The notes: a model not told the origin generated them from the letters alone. Positions 8,298 through 17,152 are shown, numbered from the stretch's first letter. The stretch: 64,000 bases of DNA from Adhaeribacter radiodurans (GCF_014075995.1 NZ_CP055153.1:62001-126000); one strand, 5' to 3'. A program made the numbers and translations.

Positions 8298-9197
8298 TTA
8301 CTTTTGCTGAAAAGATGCTGCAAATTCCTGGGCAAAGTCGGTAAGCTTTACTTTACCCATTTCCGCTGGCAGGTTCCGGTAATAATCTTCGGCTAACAAA
8401 CCACTGTGCAGACCAGCATACATTTCTACCAGCCCGGCCGCGATTTCGGGGTTCATACCAATGGCAGTTAAACCAGCTAAAGTTTGTTCATCGGAAATTA
8501 AAACCCATTGCAAATCGGGCTGGCCAATGGCGGAACCTAAAATCCGGGCGGTTTCGTTGCCGCTTAATTCCTGGCTGGCAATGTAACGCACTTTTCTATC
8601 GTTTTGAGAAGTAGTCAGTTCTTCCGCTACTACTGCGGCAATATCTTTTGTTGAAACCCAGGGAATCACATTGTCGGCTCCGTAGTTAGCAGCAATCACG
8701 TTCTGGTTTTTTATCAGGTCAGAGTAGCCAAATAAGTTATAATAGAAAGAAGTGGGGCGCAAGTGGGTAATGGATACATCCGGTGGTAGTTCGTTTAAGA
8801 TTTGCTCGACATCGTGCGCACCACGCAAAATGCCGTTACCTTTTTCTAAATGGGCGCCAATGCTGCTCAGGTTTACTACCCGCTTTACGCCAGATTCTTT
8901 AATGGCTTGGGCGTAACTATAGCCGAGTTGGCGGTAATATCCTAGCAAGTCCAGGTTTGGGTCGAAGTAATTGTTGGGGGGCACCATGGTGTACACAGCA
9001 TCGGCCCCGGTGAAAGTAGCGGTTAAGAAGGCAACATCTTCTAGGGAGCCAATGGCGGCGGTGGCACCTATAGCTGTAATTTCGGTTTGTTTTCCCGGGT
9101 TGCTGCTGATAACGGTAACGGTGTTTCCTTTATGAATTAACTCCTGGGTAAGTGGTTTGCTGATGTGGCCTAAGGAGCCGGTAACTACAATTTTCAT
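8298..9197 (-). CDS. NmrA-like NAD(P)-binding oxidoreductase
   Basis: This 299-residue Rossmann protein starts MKIVVTGSLGHISKPL. The GxxGxxG-like loop (residues 7-13) reads GSLGHIS, so it is partly degenerate. Later features are VYTMVPPNNYFDPN, VKRVVNLSSIGAHLEKGNG and SITHLRPTSFYYNLFGY. These are typical of the NmrA/QOR2 branch of atypical SDRs, which bind NADP(H) and act as redox sensors or quinone and flavonoid reductases. No YxxxK catalytic pair is evident, as expected for NmrA-like proteins. The gene leads an operon with the AraC regulator 12 bp downstream. The 202-bp repeat copy B lies about 100 bp upstream. Confidence 0.85.
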   Translation of the reverse strand: MKIVVTGSLGHISKPLTQELIHKGNTVTVISSNPGKQTEITAIGATAAIGSLEDVAFLTATFTGADAVYTMVPPNNYFDPNLDLLGYYRQLGYSYAQAIKESGVKRVVNLSSIGAHLEKGNGILRGAHDVEQILNELPPDVSITHLRPTSFYYNLFGYSDLIKNQNVIAANYGADNVIPWVSTKDIAAVVAEELTTSQNDRKVRYIASQELSGNETARILGSAIGQPDLQWVLISDEQTLAGLTAIGMNPEIAAGLVEMYAGLHSGLLAEDYYRNLPAEMGKVKLTDFAQEFAASFQQK

Positions 9198-9297
9198 TTT
9201 TTTAATTTTTTAGTTTCTGCAAAGGTCAACCGTAACTAAAAAAAGGATGTAGCCAAATCTATGGTTGTTGTAGCCGTTTCTATAAAGCCATTTCATT

Positions 9298-9499
9298 GGA
9301 GCCTGTTCCAGTCTCCAGGCACAGGTGCTATCTAGCTGGCTGGCTTCACGTTTTGCCTCATGGCCAGCGGACCTCGTTTGGCTCTTCCGCCCTCGCTAGC
9401 CTTCCTTTCCTCGACTCCGTCGGCGGAATTTTGCTCCACAAAACCGGAACCCTAGCAGGTGCTCCTCAGCCAAACTGGTGTCAATCGCTTTTAGCTACC
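9298..9499. repeat. ~202-bp dispersed repeat, copy B
   Basis: This is a direct copy of 6620-6821, with the same left end (GGAGCCTGTTCC) and right end (TTTTAGCTACC). It sits between the NmrA-like gene and the MFS gene. A 68-codon open frame crosses it but is not conserved in copy A, so it is not treated as a gene. Confidence 0.75.
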
Positions 9500-9574
9500 T
9501 GATTTAATAATTTATGATTGAAGCTTAAAATTTAGCTGCTGAGTGATCAGGTAGAAAAGCCATTATTTTCTATT

Positions 9575-10759
9575 TTATTCGGATTTGCCTAGTTGTAATT
9601 TATTGGCGTTGCTTGTGGAGGTGACTACATTGATAATGGCTATTAAGGCGAGTAAGGCCATGAACGCGGTGGCTGCGGGCCAACCGCCAGATTTATAAAA
9701 CTGAATGGCAAAGTAAGAACCCAGGGCGCCGCCGATGAAATAACTGGTCATGTAAACGGTATTGATTCGGCTGTTGGCTAAAGAATCGAGGGTGTAGATA
9801 ACCGCAATGTTGGTTACCTGGGTGGCTTGTACGCCTATATCCAGCAGAATTACCGTAATCCAGATGGCTACGATAGCTCCGGGAGCTACCTTCAATATTA
9901 CTATGCTCAATAGCGTTAACCCAGTAGAAAATAACAGCGACCGAACCGAACTACCTTTATCCGCTAGTTTGCCAAATAAAGGAGCAATTAAAGCGCCGGC
10001 GGCAGCTAATAAGCCAAACAAACCAATGGCCGAAGCGGAATAATGAAAAGGTGCCTCGCTCAGGTATAGGGTAAGCGTAACCCAAAATGCACTTAATGTG
10101 CCAAAGGCCAGCATTCCGGTTAAAGCAGTTCGGCGCAGTACGGGAAAGCGGCTCCATTGAGCAATGGTGGACTTTAACAAACCAGCGTAGGTCCCGGTAA
10201 ACCGCTCGGGTACAGACCGAAAATCTGTTTGCATCAGGATAGCGGTACCGGCTACCAGAACTGCCGAAATTAAATACACGTATTGCCAGCCCAACCAATT
10301 AGTTATAAAACCGCTGAACACGCGGGCTAACAAGATACCCACTAAAATTCCCGTAAAGATTTGCCCTACAATCTTGCCCCGGTTTTCTTTTACCAAACTG
10401 GCAGCCATGGGCAATATTACCTGCGCTACCACCGAAAACACGCCAATGAGCAAACTGCCGATATATAATATCATTATATTAGGCGCAAAGGCTACGAGCA
10501 GAAGCGATAAAACCAGGGCTGCCTGCAGGTACAAAATAAGCTTTTTCCGTTCGATCATATCCCCAATGGGCGTTAGAAAGAACAGCCCGATGCCATAGCC
10601 AATCTGAGCTAAAACCGAAATGCTACCGGCTTTTTCCAGGGTAGTATGAAATTGAAGGGAAATTTCGTGCAGAATGGGTTGGCTGTAATATACATTGGCT
10701 ACGGCTATTCCGGCGGTAGCGGCCATTATAAGTACCTGGGTATTTTTAAGAGGTGCCAT
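9575..10759 (-). CDS. MFS transporter (drug:H+ antiporter-1-like)
   Basis: I choose the ATG at 10759 (MAPLKNTQVLIMAATAGIAV), giving 394 residues. An in-frame ATG at 10840 adds a charged, non-membrane 27-residue stretch. About twelve hydrophobic helices follow. After the first comes the MFS loop segment QIGYGIGLFFLTPIGDMIERK, where GDMIERKK corresponds to the DRxGRR motif. A second copy, LFGKLADKGSS, sits between the halves. This matches the DHA1/AraJ-like efflux branch (COG2814). The Crp/Fnr-type regulator at 10891-11484 lies directly upstream on the same strand and may control it. The substrate is unknown. Confidence 0.87.
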   Translation of the reverse strand: MAPLKNTQVLIMAATAGIAVANVYYSQPILHEISLQFHTTLEKAGSISVLAQIGYGIGLFFLTPIGDMIERKKLILYLQAALVLSLLLVAFAPNIMILYIGSLLIGVFSVVAQVILPMAASLVKENRGKIVGQIFTGILVGILLARVFSGFITNWLGWQYVYLISAVLVAGTAILMQTDFRSVPERFTGTYAGLLKSTIAQWSRFPVLRRTALTGMLAFGTLSAFWVTLTLYLSEAPFHYSASAIGLFGLLAAAGALIAPLFGKLADKGSSVRSLLFSTGLTLLSIVILKVAPGAIVAIWITVILLDIGVQATQVTNIAVIYTLDSLANSRINTVYMTSYFIGGALGSYFAIQFYKSGGWPAATAFMALLALIAIINVVTSTSNANKLQLGKSE

Positions 10760-10840
10760 CTTAATTATTTTTAAAATTTTTAACTTTTTATTGCTGTTGG
10801 TAACAATGCAAAGTTGGCACCGGTAAGGTCCATTTTTCAA

Positions 10841-10898
10841 TGAACTGGATTAGGAAATAAGCCCGAACTAGTTCAAGGAAAAAGGTTGAACTAGATTA
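10841..10898. promoter_or_regulatory. three TGAACTnGATT/GAACTAGTTC motifs between regulator and MFS gene
   Basis: TGAACTGGATTA (10841), the palindrome GAACTAGTTC (10865-10874) and TGAACTAGATTA (10887, overlapping the regulator's stop) lie within 58 bp. TTGAACTAA also occurs at about 11508, just upstream of the regulator itself. Their repetition around a Crp/Fnr-type gene suggests operator half-sites. This is inferred from pattern only. Confidence 0.4.
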
Positions 10899-11484
10899 AC
10901 TTTTTGGGGATAGTTTTTTTATTCCGCAGCCGGGAGAGGTATTCGGTAGTCATGCCCAGGTAAGAAGCCAGCGCGTATTGCGGCACTTTGCTTCCGATTT
11001 GCGGGTAGCGCTCCATAAACGTATCGTACCGTTGTTCGGCGGTTTTAGTAAGGTTGGTGATTACCCGGCGGGCCATGTGCGCTGCGGTAGCTTCGGCGAG
11101 TATCCGAAAGTACGTTTCGAATACATGGCGGCGCTGCTTTAAGGCTTGCTCCGTTTCGTAATCAATTTGCAGCAGGGTACTGTCTTCCAGCGCCATTATA
11201 AACATGGAGGCAGGTTGCTGCAAAAGGTAGCTGTTGTAATCCGTTATCCACCAATCATCAATGGCAAACTGAATGGTATGTTCCTGGCCTTCATCGCCGA
11301 TTACGTAAGCCCGAAAACTGCCTTGTACCACGTAAAATCGGTAGCGGGGTACAAATTCGGGCTGCACCACAAACTGCCTTTTCTTTACTTTTACCAGTTT
11401 AAAACTCTGGCAAAATTCATGTAGCTCTTCTTCCGTAAAAGAAACACGTTTGCTTATGTGCTGTTTTAAATTATCGAAGTCCAT
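10891..11484 (-). CDS. Crp/Fnr family transcriptional regulator
   Basis: The protein is 197 residues. An N-terminal cyclic-nucleotide-binding-like barrel (about 20-120: VKKRQFVVQPEFVPRYRFYV, VQGSFRAYVIGDEGQEHTIQ) is followed by a C-terminal winged HTH (YALASYLGMTTEYLSRLRNK). The phosphate-binding cassette is not recognisable, as in the many Bacteroidota members that probably do not bind cAMP. No Fnr-type cysteine cluster is present. The gene precedes the MFS exporter at 9575-10759 on the same strand with a 131-bp gap. Together they look like a regulator-exporter unit. Confidence 0.88.
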   Translation of the reverse strand: MDFDNLKQHISKRVSFTEEELHEFCQSFKLVKVKKRQFVVQPEFVPRYRFYVVQGSFRAYVIGDEGQEHTIQFAIDDWWITDYNSYLLQQPASMFIMALEDSTLLQIDYETEQALKQRRHVFETYFRILAEATAAHMARRVITNLTKTAEQRYDTFMERYPQIGSKVPQYALASYLGMTTEYLSRLRNKKTIPKKLI

Positions 11485-11711
11485 TAATATTCTGCCATTT
11501 ACTTTTTTTGAACTAACCGCCTGGCGAGGGCATCCGGTATTTACCGGACAAGTTAACTTTTCCGCTTTACTTAAGAGAAACTATTTTGGCAGCTTCTATT
11601 TCGGAAATGAGACTAAGTAAAGTTCTGCGGTATTTATCCGCTACTTTCCCAATAGAATTTATGATGAAGAAAATAATAAAATGAGTACCTTTTGGTAGCC
11701 TGAAAATTTAA

Positions 11712-11751
11712 AAAATGGGCAGATAAAGATTTAACTCTATCTGCCCATTTT
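11712..11751. terminator. bidirectional intrinsic terminator
   Basis: The perfect 14-bp arms AAAATGGGCAGATA / TATCTGCCCATTTT enclose a 12-nt loop and give a T-run on either strand. It lies 35 bp beyond the stop of the minus-strand SDR gene (11786-12550). The rest of 11485-11785 shows no gene. Confidence 0.8.
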
Positions 11752-11785
11752 GTCTGGTATCCTGAACTAGCTAGATTTCTAAAAT

Positions 11786-12550
11786 TTATAAATTCACGCC
11801 GCCCGAAACTTCAATGCGTTGGCCGTTAATCCAGCTGGCTTCTTCGGTGCATAAAAAGGCCACTACGCCACCAATATCTTCGGCCACCCCTACCCGGCCC
11901 AGAGCCGTTAAACTAGATAAGTGGTCGTTTAGGTCTTGGTTGTCGCGTACCCGGCCGCCGCCAAAGTCGGTGGCAATAGGCCCTGGTGCTACAACGTTGG
12001 CTGCAATGCCGCGCGCACCTAATTCTTTGGCTAAATAGCGGGTAAGTACTTCCACAGCACCTTTCATGGAGCCATACGCCGAGGAACCCGGATTAGAAAA
12101 ACGCGCCAAGCCCGAAGAAATATTAATGATGCGTCCACCATCGTTCAGAAAAGGTAAAGCTTTTTGGGTTAAGAAAAACACACCTTTGTAGTGAATGTTT
12201 AAAGCCGTATCAAACTGTTCTTCGGTGGTGTCGGCGAAATTAGCGTAAAGTGCAGTGCCGGCATTGTTAATTAAAAAATCGAAATTGGGGTTGCCGGTTT
12301 GTTGTTGTAAATGGGTAGTTACTTTTTCCAGGAACCCATCAAACGACGGAATGTTGCCGGCATCTAATTGAAAGGCATAAGCTTTTTGCCCTAATCCTTG
12401 TAGTTCCGTTACTACTTTTTCGGCTTCTTGCTGGTTGCTGTGGTAGGTGAGCACCACATCAATGCCTTTTTTTGCTAAACTTAGCGCCATGTCTTTGCCT
12501 AGTCCGCGGCTCCCGCCGGTTACTAATGCGATTTTATTATTTGTAGCCAT
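11786..12550 (-). CDS. SDR family oxidoreductase (classical)
   Basis: This is a 254-residue classical short-chain dehydrogenase. The cofactor loop is TGGSRGLG (11-18), NNAG is at 95-98, the catalytic Ser is in NISSGLAR (S145/S146), and the YGSMK motif gives Y159/K163. ConservedAPGPIATDF-like and ASWINGQRIEVSGG segments close the fold. The charge pattern after strand 2 (TYHSNQ) fits NADP(H) preference. It follows the AraC regulator 12644-13576 on the same strand after 93 bp, a common arrangement for inducible carbonyl reductases. A strong terminator lies just downstream. The substrate is unknown. Confidence 0.9.
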   Translation of the reverse strand: MATNNKIALVTGGSRGLGKDMALSLAKKGIDVVLTYHSNQQEAEKVVTELQGLGQKAYAFQLDAGNIPSFDGFLEKVTTHLQQQTGNPNFDFLINNAGTALYANFADTTEEQFDTALNIHYKGVFFLTQKALPFLNDGGRIINISSGLARFSNPGSSAYGSMKGAVEVLTRYLAKELGARGIAANVVAPGPIATDFGGGRVRDNQDLNDHLSSLTALGRVGVAEDIGGVVAFLCTEEASWINGQRIEVSGGVNL

Positions 12551-12643
12551 TTTTTTTAAATTTTATACTACAAAGTTCGCGCAATTAACCGGGCAGGTGT
12601 TTGCGCGTTTCAATCTATTATTTGCAAAAATCAAATCAGCTGT

Positions 12644-13576
12644 TCAGGAACGAAAAGCCAGAGGCGATAAGCCGGCCTGTTTTTTAAAAAAATTAGAAAA
12701 ATGCGCTACTTCTTCAAAACCCAAGGAGTACGCAATTTCCGAAACATTCCAGTCGGTTTGCTTAAGCAGGATTTTAGCTTCCTGGGCCAGACGGCTGCTA
12801 ATAAAATCGGTGGTGGTTTTGCCGGTATTTTCTTTTAAAACCTTGTTGAGGTGGTTCACGTGAATGGCTAACCGTTCGGCGTAATCTTTGGCGGCCCGCA
12901 GTTCTAATTGTTGCCCCGGCGAAGCTATCGGAAACTGCCGTTCCAGCAATTCCACGAACAAACCGGCAATACGGGTAGTGGCATTATGGGCGTTATACTG
13001 GGCAATATCGGGTTGTAATTTCTGGCCATAGTGGATTAACTCTAACACGTAATTGCGCAGCAAATCGTATTTATAAGGATAGTCCGAGGCCAGTTCCTGA
13101 AACATCTTCTCGAACAATTGTTTCAATTCTGCTACTTGGTTCTCCGTTAATTCGAAAACCGGGTAACCGCCTGGTTTAAAAATAGGCAGTTCGTCCAGAA
13201 TTACGCCACTCCGCGAAGTTGCCAGAAACTCATGGGTGAAAATGCAAAAGTAACCCGACTGGTTTTCGTCTTGGGGCAGGTAGTTGTACGGCACTTTGGG
13301 CGAGGCAAACAACAAACCGTGTTGCTGGATGTCGATGGATTTGTCGGCGTATTCGGCGCGGTTGTGGCCGTTGATCAGGCTTATTTTGTAATAAGTACGC
13401 CGGTTGTAAGGCATTTCTTTGGTTTCCTTCAACTTTTTCCGGGTACTGGCAATGTTAAACACGTTAAAGTGCCCAATTTCTTTATTAATGCCGCTGGGTA
13501 AAATGGTTTCGAGCTGGTTATTGGCTACAAACCCCATTTCCCGGTAAAAATCCTGCAACGAAGTAATGCCTGTCAT
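12644..13576 (-). CDS. AraC family transcriptional regulator
   Basis: The protein has 310 residues with an N-terminal cupin-like sensor (about 30-190: YKISLINGHNRAEYADKSID, LLFASPKVPYNYLPQ). Its C-terminal HTH includes YAERLAIHVNHLNKVLKENT and the second helix VSEIAYSLGFEEVAHFSNFF followed by KKQAGLSPLAFR. It is immediately upstream of and parallel to the SDR at 11786-12550, which is the likely target. Its N-terminus (ITSLQDFYREMG) resembles that of the 7365-8285 regulator (TISEYHQQMG), so the two are probably paralogues serving different oxidoreductase genes. Confidence 0.88.
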   Translation of the reverse strand: MTGITSLQDFYREMGFVANNQLETILPSGINKEIGHFNVFNIASTRKKLKETKEMPYNRRTYYKISLINGHNRAEYADKSIDIQQHGLLFASPKVPYNYLPQDENQSGYFCIFTHEFLATSRSGVILDELPIFKPGGYPVFELTENQVAELKQLFEKMFQELASDYPYKYDLLRNYVLELIHYGQKLQPDIAQYNAHNATTRIAGLFVELLERQFPIASPGQQLELRAAKDYAERLAIHVNHLNKVLKENTGKTTTDFISSRLAQEAKILLKQTDWNVSEIAYSLGFEEVAHFSNFFKKQAGLSPLAFRS

Positions 13577-13696
13577 TTTTCTTAGCTATTTGCGAAAATC
13601 AAATATAGTAAATATCAGGCAAGTGGAGTTTAAAAATTAAAGAAATAACAACCACTTTCTCGCGGGCTTTTCAGAACTGTTAATCAACGATATAAT

Positions 13697-14443
13697 TTAT
13701 CGACCTCCGGTCACGTCGATAATTGTTCCGGTTGAGAAAGAGGCTTCGTCTGATAATAACCATAAGATTGCTTTCGCCACTTCTTCGGGGTGGCCGCCTC
13801 TTTTCATGGGCAGAGAGCTTTTTATCCGGTTAACCCTATCGGGTTCTCCGCCACTTGCATGAATATCCGTATAGATAAATCCTGGCCTAACGGCATTTAC
13901 TCTTATTCCTTCTGTAGCTACTTCTTTTGAAAGCCCGAATGTAAGCGTATCAATGGCACCTTTCGAAGCGGCATAATCTACATACTCATTAGGAGAACCG
14001 GTTCGGGCGGCAATGGAAGAAACATTAACGATGGCTCCACCTTTACCGCCATAAAGAGTTGACATTCGTTTAATTGCTTCTTTCGAACACAAAATGTAAC
14101 TAATAATATTACTATTTATCACTCGGGTAAGCCGCTCTACATTCATATTATCTACTCGCGATTGCGCTTCTAAAATGCCTGCATTGTTTACTAAGGCTGT
14201 TAATCTTCCGAAATCTTTATCTATTTTACTAAAAAGCGCGGTTACATCTGCTTCAGAAGATACATCTGCCTGATACGCAATGGCCTGGTCGCCTTGTTGG
14301 TTTATGGCATCCACAATTTGTTCGGCGGCTTTCTTATTTTGCAAGTAGTTTACACAAACATTATAACCTTGTTTTGCGGCTAACAAAGCGGTTGCCGCTC
14401 CAATGCCTCTGCTACTTCCAGTTATGAGAATTGTTTTATCCAT
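13697..14443 (-). CDS. SDR family oxidoreductase (FabG-like)
   Basis: This 248-residue classical SDR has the cofactor loop TGSSRGIG (8-15), NNAG (86-89), Ser in VNVSSIAAR (S142/S143) and YAASK (Y157/K161). The C-terminal SFSTGTIIDVTGGR is the usual family ending. Residues after strand 2 (VNYLQNKK) suggest NADP(H). It resembles proteins annotated as glucose-1-dehydrogenase or 3-oxoacyl-ACP reductase, but no fatty-acid synthesis genes are nearby. It is probably a stand-alone carbonyl reductase. It is only about 33% identical by eye to the neighbouring SDR at 11786, so the two are not a recent tandem duplication. Confidence 0.88.
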   Translation of the reverse strand: MDKTILITGSSRGIGAATALLAAKQGYNVCVNYLQNKKAAEQIVDAINQQGDQAIAYQADVSSEADVTALFSKIDKDFGRLTALVNNAGILEAQSRVDNMNVERLTRVINSNIISYILCSKEAIKRMSTLYGGKGGAIVNVSSIAARTGSPNEYVDYAASKGAIDTLTFGLSKEVATEGIRVNAVRPGFIYTDIHASGGEPDRVNRIKSSLPMKRGGHPEEVAKAILWLLSDEASFSTGTIIDVTGGR

Positions 14444-14595
14444 GTAGCTATTTTCAGTTTGTTTTTTCCTAAATTATTTTCTTCCTCATCCTATTTATCC
14501 GATAGCATAAACTAAGATTGAATAGATACAAAGCATAAAAGTTTACAGATGAGTAAACGTATTGGTTAAATTTAACCTTATAAGGAGAATATCTT

Positions 14596-14952
14596 TTAGT
14601 ATTCCTGAATGAGCACGTTTGTCGGAATATTCAAGGTTTTGTGAAGGTTCCGGATCATTTCTAAAGAAAGTTTTCTTTTTCTATTTAACACCTCACTTAC
14701 TCTACTTTTAAAACCTAAGACTTCAGCTAAGTCTTTCTGCTTTAATCCTAATTGTTCCATTCTAAACTTTACTGCCTCAATGGGGTCTGGGGCAGTTATA
14801 GGGAAATGCTCCTTTTCATAAGAATCAATCAGAAAGGAAAGCAACTCGAGCTCGTCGCCTGCTAGCGTACCTGGCTCCGCGTCAAATATTTCTTCCAGCC
14901 TTTGCAAGGCTAATTGATAGTCTTTTTCGGTCTTTATTAATCTAATATTCAT
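14596..14952 (-). CDS. higA: HigA-type antitoxin (HTH XRE)
   Basis: The protein is 118 residues. An N-terminal acidic helical part (DYQLALQRLEEIFDAEPGT, DELELLSFLIDSYEKEHFPI) resembles the toxin-wrapping region of HigA proteins. A Cro/C1-type HTH follows (GLKQKDLAEVLGFKSRVSEV, about 73-95). It begins 11 bp after the toxin stop codon. In this toxin-first order HigA represses the operon and neutralises HigB. The palindrome at 15290-15310 upstream of the pair is its likely operator. Confidence 0.9.
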   Translation of the reverse strand: MNIRLIKTEKDYQLALQRLEEIFDAEPGTLAGDELELLSFLIDSYEKEHFPITAPDPIEAVKFRMEQLGLKQKDLAEVLGFKSRVSEVLNRKRKLSLEMIRNLHKTLNIPTNVLIQEY

Positions 14953-14963
14953 CTTTGTTTCAC

Positions 14964-15257
14964 TTAAATTTTAGTAGCATCAACTTTATCATATTCGGCG
15001 TGCGTACCTATAAATCGTATCCACACAATGCTAAACGGGTAATTTATTCTGACGATTAACCTGTAACTATTGCCCTTAATGTTAAAGACTATTCTGTTGT
15101 CTTCCAGAATACTAGCAGAAGGGTAGTGTTTCTTGATATCGTTGGGAGACTTCCAAGTAGCTTGCTCCGCCTCATTGTACCAGGCTTTTAATTGTTGCTC
15201 ACTGTTGGCGTGCTTCTCCCAGAAATCACGTAATGTTCGTTTTGCTATTACCCTCAC
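14964..15257 (-). CDS. higB: HigB-type toxin (RelE-superfamily mRNA interferase)
   Basis: The product is 97 residues, the usual size. Features are an N-terminal helix (TLRDFWEKHANSEQQLKAWY), a WKSPNDIKKHYPSASIL segment, VFNIKGNSYRLIVRINY and the C-terminal FIGTHAEYDKVD, all hallmarks of the HigB_toxin (DUF2136) branch. Members cleave mRNA on the ribosome; the RLIVRI Arg and the terminal His/Tyr/Asp region correspond to the active surface. It is encoded ahead of its antitoxin. Both genes appear intact. The addiction role is inferred from family and layout. Confidence 0.9.
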   Translation of the reverse strand: MRVIAKRTLRDFWEKHANSEQQLKAWYNEAEQATWKSPNDIKKHYPSASILEDNRIVFNIKGNSYRLIVRINYPFSIVWIRFIGTHAEYDKVDATKI

Positions 15258-15289
15258 TTATTTATTTTATAACTTAAAGATAAAGAATT

Positions 15290-15310
15290 AAGTTACCAAT
15301 ATGGTAACTT
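15290..15310. promoter_or_regulatory. palindromic operator of the higBA operon
   Basis: AAGTTACCA-ATA-TGGTAACTT has perfect 9-bp arms and sits 33 bp upstream of the higB start. This is the expected position and size for HigA dimer binding and autorepression. The arms were read directly; the binding is inferred. Confidence 0.75.
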
Positions 15311-15412
15311 TAATGAAATTTTTAATGCAGGTATCCATTATCGAATGAAATAATACAATAATTTATTCTCGAAATTTTGTCGAAAATGCTACCCAATAAT
15401 ACTTAAAACAAA

Positions 15413-15447
15413 AAACCTGGAACCAGCTACATGCTAATTCCAGGTTT
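15413..15447 (-). terminator. intrinsic terminator
   Basis: The arms AAACCTGGAA / TTCCAGGTTT are perfect 10-mers. On the minus strand a T-rich tail (TTTTTTGTTTT, in part within the stem) follows. It lies about 160 bp beyond the aldehyde dehydrogenase stop. A second hairpin, GCTGGTTGTG-TCCG-CACAACCAGC (15553-15576), lies between them without a T-run. Confidence 0.65.
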
Positions 15448-15607
15448 GTAAATTTTTTAAATTTTAGTCTAAAAGCAATTTATCAGCAGCACTTCTTAAA
15501 CCCAGAGCTTTCGTGAAAGTTGTCTGTGTCTTCACGAACAATGGCCAATGCCGCTGGTTGTGTCCGCACAACCAGCCTGCAACAGCTTCTGCAAAAATTC
15601 TATGTTT

Positions 15608-17152
15608 TTATATTTTCTCCGGCAACAAGGTGGCATCCTGGTAATTACCCAGAACAAGCTCCGATGGGGCACCTTGCGTAACGGCTTCTACCAGCAGTTT
15701 ACCACCTACAAAAGCACCTTTCCACGATTCGCCGAGGCCGCCGAATACTTCTTCGCGGTCGCCACGGGAGCGAAGTTTGTTGATGCCTACTTTAAAGGCC
15801 CGCACTTCTTTGGCGGTGCGTTGCGCCCATTTGGTATCGTCGGAAGCTACGGCCGCTACTAAGGCACCGTTGGAAATATTCATTTCCCCTACCAGTTCTT
15901 CTACGCGGTCAACCAGTACAACGGAATCGATTGGCCCGAAAGGTTCTTTAAAGTACAATTCGCTCTGGCGCGGCAAATCAACTAACGCCCGCGGGGCGCG
16001 GTAAGCTGAACGGTCCTGGTTGGGTAAGAACAACGAATCGTCTAATTTACCTTCGTAAAAAGGCGTAGCGCCGGTTTTAAGCGCATCGGCGTACAAGCGG
16101 TCCAGATCTTCGGCTTGCCGGCTGTTAATTACCGGTCCAAAATGCAAGTCGGGTAGTTTATCACCTGGGTTGTCTACCAAAGTAGGATTGCCTATTTTGA
16201 GGCTGCGGATAGCGGTCCAGTAGGTTTCCAGGAATTGCGGAAATAAGCGGCGTTCTACCACAAAACGCACGTAAGCGGTGCAGCGTTGTTTACCGTAGTC
16301 GTAGCCTTTTTTAAGTTGATCGCCCAGGCTGTCCCAATCCGAGAAATTCCAGATACCGTAGGTGTTTACGCCTTCCATTTCCAGCATATAACGTTTGTGT
16401 ACCGAAGCCAGCGCGTCGGCAATGTTGCGGCCGTTGTAGCGCCCGCCCACAAAAGAAAGACATTCAATGGCCTGGTCTTTTACCAAAACGTCACTTAACT
16501 CGCCACCGGAGCCACTAACCAAAGTTACGGGTAAACCGCAGCGACGGGCAATGGCAAAAGTTACACTAAGTGAGATAAATCCACCATCAGTAGGCGTTTT
16601 GGCGATGGCCGCGTTGCCGCAAAGCACCTGCACCAATACCGCGTGCATCAGCACCGACATGGGGTAATTCCAGGAAGCAATGTTAGATACCACGCCCAAA
16701 GGTTCCCGACGACCGAGCATTTCCTCGATATTATCTACGTACCATTGCACGCCATCAATGCAGCGGTCGATGTCGGTAAAGCCTAGTTTGTAGGTTTTGC
16801 CAATTTCCCACATGAGCAGTTTGCCAATCAGTTCTACGTTATCGAGCAGCTGGTCCAGGCAGTCTTGCACGCGTTGCTTGCGCTCGTCCAGGTCTACGCG
16901 ACACCAATCGGCTGCTTCGCGGTGGGCGCCATGTACGGCCCGTAGGGCGGTAGCTTTATCCAGAAAGGGCAAGCTGCCGAGTACGGAGCCATCAATAGGA
17001 GTTACAAATTCACGGGTAGTGCCCGGCTCCTGCCAGCGGCCTTCTAAAAGGTTGAGGTAGTTACCCTGTTGGTCATAAATTTCGGGGGTTACCTGCTTTA
17101 CCTGCCGGATTAGTTCGGCGAAGTCAACTTGCGGAGAAACAATTTTTGCCAT
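15608..17152 (-). CDS. atypical aldehyde dehydrogenase family protein
   Basis: This is a 514-residue ALDH-superfamily protein. The catalytic Cys is C291 in GKQRCTAYVRF and the oxyanion Asn is N162 in ASWNYPMSV. K185 (AIAKTPTDGG) and the cofactor loop SGSGGELSD are also present. The general-base Glu is E258 in MLEMEGVNT, where the usual ELGG has become EMEG. The NAD-phase motif SFVGGRYNGRNIA lacks the usual TGS. These changes put it in a divergent ALDH branch found in Bacteroidota. The substrate is unknown. It is monocistronic, with two hairpins downstream. The AhpD-like gene lies about 400 bp upstream. Confidence 0.85.
   Translation of the reverse strand: MAKIVSPQVDFAELIRQVKQVTPEIYDQQGNYLNLLEGRWQEPGTTREFVTPIDGSVLGSLPFLDKATALRAVHGAHREAADWCRVDLDERKQRVQDCLDQLLDNVELIGKLLMWEIGKTYKLGFTDIDRCIDGVQWYVDNIEEMLGRREPLGVVSNIASWNYPMSVLMHAVLVQVLCGNAAIAKTPTDGGFISLSVTFAIARRCGLPVTLVSGSGGELSDVLVKDQAIECLSFVGGRYNGRNIADALASVHKRYMLEMEGVNTYGIWNFSDWDSLGDQLKKGYDYGKQRCTAYVRFVVERRLFPQFLETYWTAIRSLKIGNPTLVDNPGDKLPDLHFGPVINSRQAEDLDRLYADALKTGATPFYEGKLDDSLFLPNQDRSAYRAPRALVDLPRQSELYFKEPFGPIDSVVLVDRVEELVGEMNISNGALVAAVASDDTKWAQRTAKEVRAFKVGINKLRSRGDREEVFGGLGESWKGAFVGGKLLVEAVTQGAPSELVLGNYQDATLLPEKI

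Noticed and set aside
9296-9502. 68-codon open frame in repeat copy B
   Set aside because: It is not preserved in copy A or C; it is a chance frame in a GC-rich repeat.
10760-10840. Longer N-terminus of the MFS transporter
   Set aside because: The 27 added residues are charged and unlike MFS N-termini, and cover the inter-gene region with candidate operators.
15464-15607. 47-codon in-frame extension after the ALDH stop, and a Cys-rich frame ending KKCC in the same stretch
   Set aside because: Open length is within chance, there is no good start, and perfect hairpins overlap the stretch, so both are likely by-products of structured non-coding DNA.
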